This document shows positions 22,926 through 33,230 of a DNA stretch of 47,086 nucleotides, in pieces. How positions within the stretch are numbered: position 1 is the stretch's first letter; every line of letters starts with the position of its first letter. The notes beneath the pieces are model-generated. The model saw only the letters and a program-made list of their open reading frames with translations. It ran no database searches and was not told the DNA's origin. The position numbers were made by a program, and so were the translations under genes. This stretch comes from Gnetum montanum (Eukaryota; Streptophyta; Gnetopsida; Gnetales; Gnetaceae): contig MNCI01037811.1 in the NCBI GenBank assembly GCA_015680685.1, forward strand, positions 351,973 to 399,058, in the 5' to 3' direction.

Positions 22926-25030
22926 CTCCTTCCAACTCAATCATGAGAAAGATGGCTATTCGTGCTAACAATCCATATGGCTTCTCAGTTTTTCTACTTT
23001 TTGTTTTTTATTTTTCACATTTTTGACTTTTACAAATTATTTATTTTCAAAATTTTATAATTTTACACCATCGTTAGTACCTTTGAGCCTATCTTGATTA
23101 TTTTACACTTTCTTGTATATTTATTTATTTTGTTTTATTTTGTTTGAGTGTGAATTTTCACCATTTTTGCTAATAAAAGTGCTTTATTGCCACACAACAC
23201 AATGTCGTTGTTGTTTACTAATGATGGTTTGTGCTTAATGTTGTGATTGTCGATGTCTGGTTGTTATTTTTGAATTTTGACATCTGATGACTATGACATG
23301 GTTTATTTTTCCTGGAATAGGCAGTGAATCCATGTCATCCACCCATCCAATAATCTCTATGATTTTCCTTATTCTGGAAATTTGAGGTCCCTTCCATTAA
23401 AGAAACTTTTAATCAATCGATGACCTTAGTAGTTCCGAAATTAGGAAGGATTCAAAGGTTTGTAAAGGAAGTGACTTCAATGGGACTTAATACTCTTTAT
23501 AATTTCCTACTTGCTTGAGTGCTTGAGTGTTTTTCATGAACTTCTTACTATTCCATTTCAACCACTAATAGGAAGTCAAATAAAGTCTTTACATGATGTG
23601 GTTTTCATCAAAAATTTAAAAAAAACAATGGAATTCAAAGCACACCCCTTAGACACAGTAAACAAATAATTATTTGCATTGTGTGGTTTCCTTTTCAAAA
23701 AAAACATGATGGGAATTCAAAGCACACCCCTTAGATAAATAAACAGGCTACAAGCACTGGTTATGGGACTAGAAAGACATGCACCCATACCTGAAGGTCC
23801 CCTCTAACTAAGGCCCTCTCTCACTTCCTACTTCTCTCTTTTCTTCTCTTTATGGAATGGTAGTTGTTTTGTTGAAGCATTCTCATGTCTCATGCATGTG
23901 GATTGGTTTTAGAGTGGTGATGCGAAGTCATTGAAAGCAGCTAGTTTTGGTTTGGACTAACAATGGAACTTCTTAAGTGATTTTAAAAACAAATTTCATA
24001 TGGGACTTTTTATGACCTCAATTCAAAATTCCATTCCACCTTCTCTATCATCCATCCATGCTACCATAACTCACCTCACTATTGGGTTCTATGTTATGCT
24101 CTATTTCTTGGTTTGATGTGTTTGAATTCTTGGATAGATTATTTTTGGTTGGTCCTTAACTTTTTATGATCATTAATCAATTATGGGGCCCATGGACTCC
24201 TTAGTTGAGATTATGCAAGGGTAACAAGGGCATAAGCCTACTATGGGAAGGATCCACTTGCATAGCTCTTAGTTTGGTTAGTTAGGTTCATTACCTTAAA
24301 CATTATTACAATCCTATCTTTCACATATTCCATTATGTATTCTGATCAATGCTCCTTAACCTTTTACTTCATTCATCCCCTTGATCATTTTTCTCCATTT
24401 TTCAAATTTATGAGCTCTCAAACCCTCTTCTCATATTTTCATACTATTCATAACCTTGTAAGTTTTCATTTAATCCTAATTTCATTCAAAAAATCCTTAT
24501 ATTTTGCAAGTTTGTTCAAAGTCAATGGTCATCTATGGTGGTCAACAGCTACATCGACAAGGAACCCTATATATACCGCCATAAACTTTGAAAGTTTTAT
24601 CATTTGCCTCATAACACATGGGGAGTTTTTGCCATTTTTTAGAGCCCAAAACTTTCTAGAGCCCTTAACTTCCTAATTTTTTGTCCAAATTACTTCGTTC
24701 TTCGATCCTATAGTTACTAGAGATAAGCTCTTTATCATGGGGGCCGTAAACCTTAAGGCTGTTGATGAAATCTTTGAAAATTTTGCTAACTTCCCCAAAG
24801 GGTTAATAGCCTTAACAATATACAAACATAAATTTTTTCGAAAGTTAACCTTTTCAACAACCTCCAGGATGATTTATTAACAATAACACATAAATAAAAT
24901 AATGATTAGAGTAATTAAATTAGCCATAATCACAACTTAGCCAAGTGTAACTATCTTAAAGAGATAAAGGTATCCTAATTGCTTCATGTTACATAACAAT
25001 TTATAACCTATTTTCTTATTATGATTATAG
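22926..25030 (+). other. Noncoding spacer of element A between integrase and ORF3
   Basis: About 2.1 kb without shared coding potential. It begins T-rich, includes two or three copies of the TTCAAAGCACACCCCTTAGA unit (about 23580-23750), and ends with AACATACAAA and a run leading to TGATTATAG just before the ORF3 ATG. The 113-codon open stretch at 24335-24676 is low-complexity and is broken in the homologous spacers, so it is not called a gene. Confidence 0.7.
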
Positions 25031-27837
25031 ATGACACTAAGATCAAAATGCCCATAGGAAGGAGAACCCTCTCAACTAAGGGAGAAGTAGCCCAAAGCTA
25101 GAAGGGGCCAATAAGTACAAGCCCAAGAACCACCAAAAGCAACCCATGCAACGAAACCTCTTCATGAGGAGCCCAAAGTGAAATCTATTTGACAAATTCT
25201 AAAGGAAGAAGTGTCGACAAAGCAATCATAGTGAGGGAAAGCACTAGGACCCATGCCAAGGCTTGAAGTCACTGTGACTCAAACTTCCCTTGACATCATC
25301 AGGTCCCAAGAGATTCAATGCTTAGTTCTCCAAGAAATAAACTTCGGGCCATTTCTAGAGAAAGCTCCAATAGAAGTCAAAATACAATTGCAAATCTCTC
25401 CCATGTGGCCAATCATCACATCTAGTGGAGAATGGTACATGGAAGAGACATATCTCTTTTGGAACAATAAAAGGTTGGGATCTATAGTAAAAATCAAGGA
25501 TATTTAGGTGTCTTACTCAGTCGACGCTATTGCACAGGTACTAGGATTACCTAATATTGGAACACAGTTGGTAGAGCTATTAATAAAAGGTGATCCTAAG
25601 GCCAAAAATAAGTGGACTTAGTGGTGTTACAGGGTCAATCATAAGGAATATGGTGTGCTCACACCTGTGGAATGCATCTACTTCAAAATTTTGGCTTATC
25701 ACCTCAATCCAATGGTGAGGCCCAATAAGGTGACCACCTTTTCCACTCAAGCATGTGTTTCTTTAAGCAGGAGATTTCCTATAAACATTCCACAACTAAT
25801 CTATTTAGAGATCAAAAAATGTTTCACAGAAAATGAGCATGGACGGAAAAGCTTGACCTTTCTGTGCCTCATCCCAAAACTCTATAGAAGGGTAGGAATC
25901 ATCTACTATGCTAACAACATAATTAGGCATGCTCGTTTGGCTTCATGATCTAAAATCATGAAAGAAAAGACACCTACCACAACTAATAAAGAGGAGCAGC
26001 CACCATCTCCACTGCATATTCAGGAAATAACATTGGAGGCCTGTGCAGCCATTGAGCGCTTTCGCGAAATCTGAAAGTAACTCCTACATGAGCAAGAGCA
26101 ACATACAGGGATGAGTAGTGTAGACACATCTATGTATCAACCAATAATAAGTCACCTTAATGAAGTGGCTCGAACAATCAACTAGATGGAAAGGGGGTGG
26201 ATCAATATTGTTTACCCAATGAACATAGTTACCTGCGAGGTCTAATCCTAATACTCAAGAGGTGACGGTGTCATTATCACAATACTATTTATCCCCAAAA
26301 ATCTCTGAGAATGTCACCTCCTTCTCAATGCATTTGAGGGAAGGTGAAGGAGCCACTATACTAGTGATGTAGCACTAAGGGCAAGAGATTACGGCTGAAG
26401 TAGTTGTTGACTGCATCGCCAAAGCACTTAATGCACTTGCAGTGTCTGTACCAAATGTATCTGCACTTTGAGATGTGCAGATGTTTGTAGGCATGGTCAG
26501 TGAAAAATTGAATACAGCCTTGCATGAAGAATTGTTGGATCGACTAGGGGGGATCGGGCAATTGATTCTAGATATCTTTGATTTTCCAGATAACATCACC
26601 ACAACCCAGTCAGAGCTGTCGGAAGCAAGGGGTAAATGCATTATCTTGGAGGGCAACTAGAAATGGCTTAAGCACAAAATCAATCCTTGGCCATAGAGGT
26701 TGCCAAATTATGTGCTCATCTTGCTAATCTTGCACTCCTCAACCCAACAATAACCAAAGATGAAGCTTTCTAACAACTTCAAGAATGATTCAAGAAGGCT
26801 AAGGAGGAGCCAATGATGGCCATCTTTAACTAGTCCATAACATAGGTGAAGACATATTTAGGTCAAAAGGACCTAGCTTAGATGCATCAAGAGAATGAAG
26901 CACTGACCGCAGAAAATCACCACCTATGCAATGTTGATGCCTAAAAAGAACAAATGCAAGAATTCATTCATCATCAACAAGAGTAGGTTGCCAAGGAAAA
27001 CATCGAATTAAGGAAATTAACCATAGGAAATTGGAATCTGTCAATGGAAGAAGTTCGTGCCTTATGCCAGAAATCTACTATTGAGATTATCGCCTGGAAA
27101 AATGAAGCTTTGAAGTTTGAAAGAGTGAAAAATTACGATACAGGCCAGGTTGGCTTGTAGAAAGAAGTAAATGAAAAGCACATCTAGATGGCAAAGGCAA
27201 AAATAAATGAAACTCTCTAGCAACTTCAACAAGGAAAAGAAGTTCGGTAGTCCATCATTGATGGGATTGATGCCTACAACAAAGTAGAGATCTGACTAAA
27301 GGAGTTGCAGATAGAATATATGACAAAATACATGGAATTGGCCAATCTCTGCTATACGAACTTGGCAATGCTGACTATCGAACGATCATGGTCAGAGTTA
27401 GAAAAATAAGTGGCTAGCTCGTATTTGCTATACGAAGTAAAGTTTAAACACCATAAAGACACCAAGCAAAAGCTTGAGAATGTAAATGCTGAACTTAAAG
27501 TTCTCATAACACAATTCATAGATCAACGACGAACTGCTAAGAGCTTAGCCAAAAGGATAAATGATTGCCAAGAGTTGAAGGATGTAGTCAGAGCATTTAA
27601 CATTGAATACAAATAATTTTTTGCCTAGTTTATCAATGCGAAGGAGCTCTTTCCAACAATCCCATGTCCTTAGGATGTGCCCATTTTGATTCACATTGGT
27701 GAAGCTACGTGGATGGTGCACCAAACATTACTAGATGCTTTCTACCTCCCACTAGAAGTTGTACGAACAACAAAACATCCACAGCCACCTCGATCATCGC
27801 ATGTGTGTGAGGCCGGTGAAGGTCCCTCAGAACCTTA
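25031..27837 (+). pseudogene. ORF3 of element A: globular domain plus long coiled-coil, position of env-like genes
   Basis: Starts at the ATG right after an acceptor-like TTATTATGATTATAG and ends at the TAA 27835-27837. Segments in order: a basic Pro/Gln-rich N-terminus, a globular region (about 25253-25948) with EINFGPFLEKAP, TYLFWNN, AIAQVLGLPNIGTQLVELL, LAYHLNPMVRPNK and INIPQLIYLEIKKCFTENE, then about 1.6 kb coding mainly for Glu/Lys/Leu-rich helices with heptad character (clear in 27410-27616). The tail is PPRSSHVCEAGEGPSEP. The layout resembles the family often labelled putative plant transposon protein in gypsy elements (established knowledge, unverified here). No signal peptide or membrane anchor is visible, so an envelope role is not supported. 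Many stops; it is a relic. Confidence 0.75.
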
Positions 27838-28095
27838 AGAGCCACCACTACTTAGGACTATTTGATCTTCTCCACTAAACTTCATGCCATCAAGGAACAT
27901 GCTGTCCAATTTTGAAGAATCATGTTATGGTATTCAATTTTATGTCATGAACACCATCATTTTTGTAATGTGTTGACTATACACTCAAGCACTCTATTTT
28001 TTTCAAGTTAGTCTATTTTGTTTATGAAAAGTCAGTCAATAATCCCATACCTTCCCAATTTTGTAAAAAAACTCAAGGACGAGTTTTCATTTAGT

Positions 28096-28105
28096 CATGA
28101 GGGTA
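28096..28105 (+). other. Polypurine tract region of element A
   Basis: CATGAGGGTA sits directly before the 3' LTR start. The preceding AAGGACGAGTTTTCATT is shared with N (6170-6190) and, inverted, with C (29845-29865). It is the expected plus-strand primer site. Confidence 0.6.
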
Positions 28106-28992
28106 TGATGAATCACATTTCTTGGCTACGTCGATGAGGCCTCGTTGACGTGGCCTCATCAACTAGGCCTTGTCGATGAGGCCCTGTTGATGCATTATAT
28201 CATGCATCAACAAGGCCCCATTGATGTAGTGTCTGCTTTTTGGCTATAAATACGCACCTACTAGCTACATTTATGGCAATGATTTTCTAGTAGTGGTGAA
28301 GCTCTTGCAGTTTGTTCATTTGAGGGTTAGAATATTTCTCCCAAGTGACCACAGTAGGAGTCATTGAGTGTACAAATCTACCTGAGCACAACAATGTGTG
28401 CAGTAATAAAGATGAGCTTTCTGAGAAACCTTGTAGCATTTTGGATAGATTAAATATTTTATTTATGCATTTAATGTTTTTAATTATTTATTAAATGTTT
28501 TCCAGTAATTAAGTTAATAAAATAATTAAGCAAGATAAGCTAGATAGATTAAACACATAAGTACAACCACTTCAAGCGTAACACGTATTTACTTGGCAAT
28601 CCCAACAGTGTTATTACTTAGTATGCCTAGTAGCATTGCACTTGGTAACCTAGCAGTGGATATGTGGTTTCAGGACATGTGCAAAAAGTAGGACCAAATG
28701 CTTATGTTATGACTACTTAAATACTAGTTAATTAGTTAAATTAAATTAGTTAATCTAATTACTTTTATCTCCCTTTAAATACCAAAACCATAAAATACAA
28801 AATGATAAAAATCAGATGCCTCAATTACACTTAACCATACAAGTGTACGTCACAAGTGTAATTGGAAAGACAACGAATGACCTTAAGGCAAGGTTCACTA
28901 CCTAAAAGACTAGTGCATTAGAAACTACAAAGTCCACGAAATTCGACTGGATTGCACATGAATGCTCTATGATTCGTATGGTTGGGCTAGGG
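28106..28992 (+). repeat. 3' LTR of element A (C-type), last bases cut off by element C
   Basis: Starts TGATGAATCAC. U3 carries repeated TCGATGAGGCC / GACGTGGCC motifs (28125-28190) and an inverted repeat TTGATGCAT...ATGCATCAA (about 28190-28213). TATA box 28245-28252. The CTTGGTAAxCCxAGCAGTG module occurs three times (about 28590-28665). The family end GGGGTACCTC...TCATCA is missing: sequence passes from GGTTGGGCTAGGG directly into element C's outer end at 28993. Confidence 0.87.
28245..28252 (+). promoter_or_regulatory. TATA box of element A 3' LTR
   Basis: TATAAATA in GGCTATAAATACGCACC, about 140 bases into the LTR. Confidence 0.6.
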
Positions 28993-29820
28993 TGATGGAC
29001 GGTGAGGTACCCCTATGCCCAACCATATGAATCACTAAGGTGTTACACATGATTTGATCAAATTCCATGGACCTATAGTTATCTAATGCACTATCTCTTC
29101 TAAGAAGTGAAGTGGGCATTGAAAACATTTATTGTCTTCCCAACTACACTTGTGAGGTTCAAGGGTATGGTTTAAGTGTAATTGAGGTATATGATTTTTC
29201 TTATTCTATATTTTATATATTTGGTTGCCTACAACAAGAATTAAGAGTAGAGTAATATAAAATCTAATTCATTATTGCCTATCTAACCTAACACAAGTAA
29301 TCGCCCCATTTTTCTGGACACATCCTAAACACATATAGTACTGCTGGGCTACCAAATGTTAAGCGTTGCTAGGTTACCAAGTACTATATGAATGCTCGAA
29401 GTGGTTGTGCTCGTGTTCATTAACTACTAGAAATAAATTCAAATGCATTCAAGTAAAAAGAAAGAAAGTAAAATGCATTAAAGAAAATATTAATCTATTT
29501 TAAGTGCTACAAGGATTGTCAAAAGAGTTTGTTTTATTCCCATCACACTGCTATGCTTAGGTACATTAGTGTTTGAACAAAGAACCGTACACACTTAGAC
29601 TTCTTCTGCGGGCAAAAATATTCTAACTCTGAGGAAAAAAAACAACAAGAGCTTCACTACTTTTCTTGAAAACTAAACTAAAAAACTGACTTGAAAAGGG
29701 AGCCTAGGCATGATATTTATAAACCTAGGGTAGATGCTCTGACGTCGCTTATGTGATGTTGCATCAAGACCCCGACGTTGTGTATCCAACGTCGAGGCCA
29801 ACATAAATGTGGTTTATCAT
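28993..29820 (-). repeat. 3' LTR of element C, complete (B-type)
   Basis: 828 bases, from TGATGGACGG (LTR end) to TTTATCA (LTR start, in LTR sense TGATAAACCAC). It holds the CGACGTTG-type U3 repeats (about 29740-29800) and a TATA box (29714-29721). A module at about 29335-29385 has two GGTA(A/G)CC(C/T)AGCA units enclosed by ATATAGTACT and AGTACTATAT in opposite orientation. Confidence 0.88.
29714..29721 (-). promoter_or_regulatory. TATA box of element C 3' LTR
   Basis: TATAAATA on the minus strand. The equivalent in C's 5' LTR has been deleted. Confidence 0.55.
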
Positions 29821-32040
29821 ACCTTCAAGATTGAATGAAAACTAGTCCTCAAGTGTAGAAGAGGAGGAACAAGTTATTTACAACATAACATATTGGATAG
29901 GTATAGGATTATTGACTCTCATACAAACTGACTTAGTTGAAATAGACATATAGACTTTGATTGCCCAAGTGTATGGAATTACAATTTTTACAAAATGGGG
30001 TGTTCATAATAAGAGAAGTGAACACCTAGATATCACTAACATCCAACACCTCTTGACAGTAAGAGAATGAGAGAGAGAGAAGAGATCTTTTGATCATGAA
30101 CGGTCCTTATTGTATGGTACTGCTACATCAACCTTCATAAAGATAGTTCTACTTCCAATCCATGCTTCCTACTACAATCACGATAGAATCATGAATTAGT
30201 ATGTAATGTATAACACATAACTATTAAATGCCTTGTCTCGTCAGTGGTTACACTCAGCTAGGTTGTAATTGTGGTTGATTGGTTCCTTGAGAAGTATTAA
30301 CAGGAAAGCTGATAAATAGGGTAAATTAGACTAAGCAATCCATTAAATTTGAAAAAGTTTCATACAAGGAAATATTTGAATAGTGCATAAGAATGCACAA
30401 CAATGAAAAGAATAATTCATTGAAACTATTGTGAAAATGTATACAATTAGATGTCATTGATGGGGTAAACAAAAAGAATTTGACTGTAAGAGTGTTTAAG
30501 GGTAAAGAGCTTAACTAACCCAACAAAAAGATATGCAAGTGGATCCTCCCCAAAGCAAGCACAAGCCTTTTATACCCTTGCATAACTTCAAACCAAAGAG
30601 TCCATGGGCTCCATGGATGATTAATGGTTACAGAAGGTTAAGTACAAAAACCTAGAAGAAACTAACTAAGAATTTTGACACATCAAACCAAGACATCAAA
30701 TCAAGAACATAAAACTAGCAGTAAGGTGAGACATGGAAAGCATAGATGGACATAGAGAGTGGAATGGAGTTCTTAATTATGGTCACATGAAGTCCCTTGT
30801 GGATTTTGTGGTTAAATGACTTGGTAGAATCCATCCTTAGTCCAGACCAAAACCAACCACATTCAGTGACTTCGCATCGACATTCTAAGACTAATCCATC
30901 CCCTAAGACATAAGAGTGCTCCCACAAAATAACCATTGTTCCTTATTATAGAAGGAGTAGGAAGTCAAGAAGGGCCTTAGTTAGAGGAGACTAGTCCCAT
31001 AACTAGTGCTTGTAGCTCGTTTATTCTATCTAAGGTGTGTGCTTTGAATTCTTATCATTTTTTTAAATGGGAGCCACACCATGCAAAGACACATGCATTT
31101 ATTTTGTCCAAGGAGTTTGCTTTGAATCCTCATCTTTTCTCTTTTTTTTTCTTAATGAGAACCACACCATGCAAGGACACACATGCTTTTATTTTGTCCA
31201 AGGGGTGTGTTTTGAATTCTCATCATTCTTTTTTTTTATGAGAACCACAACATGCAAGGACTTATTCAACTTCCTTTTATTGGATGACACAGAATGGTAA
31301 GAAATTCATGAAAACATACATGCACCCAGGAAAACAAAAAGCACAATGAATACCGAATCCCCTTGAAGCCATGCCCTATTCAAACCTTTGAATCCTTCCC
31401 AATTCTAAAAACTACCAAAGTCACAAATTTATTAAAGTTTTATTAATGAAAAAAGGACTACACGTTTCCAAAACAAGGAAAACCATAGAGTTTGCATATG
31501 GGTGGATGTTGTGGACTCACTACTTGTTACATGAAAAGAAACCATGTTCTAATTATCCATAACAAAATTCAAAGCCAGAAACTAGACACCAATAATCAAT
31601 TAGCAAAAATAGTACATACCACCATCAAGTAATGCATTACCATTGTACTTGGCACTTATTAACAAAAAGGTTAGAAAATCACACCAAAATAAAATAAAAT
31701 AAAATATAAAAGAAAGTGTAAAATATTCAAGAAATAGCAAATGTACTAATGATGGTGTAAAACAAAAACATAAAAACAAAAAGATGTAAAATAAAGTATG
31801 TTTAAAATAAAAATTTGTAAAATAAAAAATGTGTAAAATAAAAAAGTTGAAAAACTAAGAGGCCACTTTGTATGATTAACATGAGTGGCCATCTCCCCCA
31901 TGACTAAGTTGAAAGGAGGAGATTCAAAATATGGAGCGTGGTTGTCCATTAGATGAGATGCATGTTGTGTTAGCTGGCATATGCTCATGAAAAGGTTTAA
32001 TTTATTGGATGTTGACTAGTTGTTTCTTGTTTGGGCTCTC
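29821..32040 (-). other. Noncoding spacer of element C, lacking ORF3
   Basis: Collinear with N's spacer over its length, including four copies of the CATGG(T)GTGGTT / TTTGAATTC unit in inverted sense (31020-31265). At about 30180-30200 an acceptor-like TCGTGATTGTAG is followed not by ORF3 but by about 200 bases leading to the CTCTCTCTCTCATTC block and the LTR. The small open stretches around 30715-30936 and 31035-31300 are repeats read as protein and are not called genes. Confidence 0.72.
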
Positions 32041-33230
32041 AAGTTTATAGATCATCATGGCCCCAGAAGAAAAAGTGTTATAAATAATGTAAGGTCCTTT
32101 CCACAATGTTTGAAACTTAGTTCGTTAAGGTACATGCATGGGATTCTAGTAAAGAACCTTATCTCCTAGTTGAAATTGGACTTTTCTAATTTTCAGGTCA
32201 TGCCGCTTTTTGTTACAAGCCTTGTGCAACTTGTTAGATGATAGGACCACTAATCGATTTTTTTAGCAGGTTGAGATTTATCAATCATTCTTTTTGGGCT
32301 AGACTTAAGTCAAGGTCAAGGTCAAGGTCACAAGTTGTTGAAAGTGTATGGAACTCAGATTGAATAGGAAGTGTTGGTAGTTTGTCGTACATAAGCTCAT
32401 AGAAAGAGTAGCCTATAGGAAGTTTCCAAGTTGAGTGGTAGGCCCAAAGGGCATCATTCAGTTTTGTGCTTCAGTCCTTCCTATATTTGCTAATAGTTCT
32501 TGTTAGTATCCTTGTGATTTCCCTATTGGTAACCTCAGCATGACCATTAGCTTGGGGATGGTAAGGTGTTGTGAGTTTATGTTCAACCTCCAAGCATTGC
32601 ATGAGCTTCCGAAAAGTAGTGCTTGTAAAATGAGCTCCATTATCAAAAATTAATGCATGTGGAACACCAAACCTGTTTACAACATTTTGTTGTACAAACT
32701 AAGTAGCAATAGAGGATGTACAGTCAATGATGGTTACTACTTTTGCCCATTTTGTACAATAGTCAACAATGACTATGATGTACACCTTTTCATTTGACAT
32801 GGGCATGATGGGACCCATGAAATCAATGCCCTAGATGTTGAATGGTTCCAATGGTTGAATCCATTGTTGAGGTTCCTCCATTCAAGTAATCATTCTACCA
32901 TCTCGTTGGCATCATTCACAATAGTAGATGGAATGATGGGCATCCTTGAAGAGTGTTGGCCAATAGTACCCTACTGTTAGGATTTTAATGGTNCAGTAGG
33001 GTACTATTGGCCAACACTCTTCAAGGATGCCCATCATTACATCTACTATTGTGAATGATGCCAACGAGATGGTAGAATGATTACTTGAATGGAGGAACCT
33101 CAACAATGGATTCAACCATTGGAACCATTCAACATCTAGGGCATTGATTTCATGGGTCCCATCATGCCCATGTCAAATGAAAAGGTGTACATCATAGTCA
33201 TNATTTCTTCCAATGGTCCAAACCTTGTGA
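32041..33230 (-). pseudogene. pol: Integrase pseudogene of element C, interrupted by an assembly fault
   Basis: The catalytic core on the minus strand (about 32540-32830) reads MSNEKVYIIVIVDYCTKW-like, VNRFGVPHALIFDNGAHF with the second aspartate, KLTTPYHPQANGHAEVTNREI, then LNDALWAYHSTWKLPIGYS and a degenerate C-terminus. The zinc-binding region expected between about 32980 and 33200 is replaced by an inverted copy of the core's flank (32994-33201) bounded by two N characters. The true sequence there is therefore missing, not mutated. Confidence 0.78.
32769..33201. repeat. 208-bp near-perfect inverted duplication around an N (probable assembly artefact)
   Basis: Bases 32994-33201 are the reverse complement of 32769-32976, with one mismatch seen (ATTCCATC versus ATTACATC). 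A 16-base spacer and the N at 32993 lie between the arms, and a second N (33202) closes the right arm. Near-identity is far higher than between any two natural repeats in the window. Confidence 0.85.

Larger units (their letters stand above)
1..28992 (+). mobile_element. Element A: old Ty3/gypsy (Athila/Tat-like) retrotransposon, host of the nested insertions
   Basis: The parts appear in order on the + strand: LTR tail (1-329), tRNA-Asp-type PBS, gag, protease, RT/RNase H, integrase, spacer, ORF3, polypurine tract, 3' LTR (28106-28992). Bases 1-329 align with the last third of the 3' LTR through shared unusual stretches such as the TTTTATCTCCCTTTAAA block near 80 and 28760, so both ends belong to one element. 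Removing element N (3622-7033) and element B (8826-21731) restores a continuous reading order across both junctions. All genes carry stops and frameshifts, so it is dead. The 5' LTR starts before the window, and the last bases of the 3' LTR are cut by element C. Lineage is inferred from gene order, FMDD and PBS, not from a tree. Confidence 0.88.

Noticed and set aside
24335-24676. 113-codon ORF in element A spacer
   Set aside because: Low-complexity Phe/Ser/Leu composition; homologous spacers in B, C and N do not keep the frame.
30715-31300. Several 68-to-77-codon ORFs in element C spacer
   Set aside because: They read through the variable spacer repeats, which explains their internal repetition.
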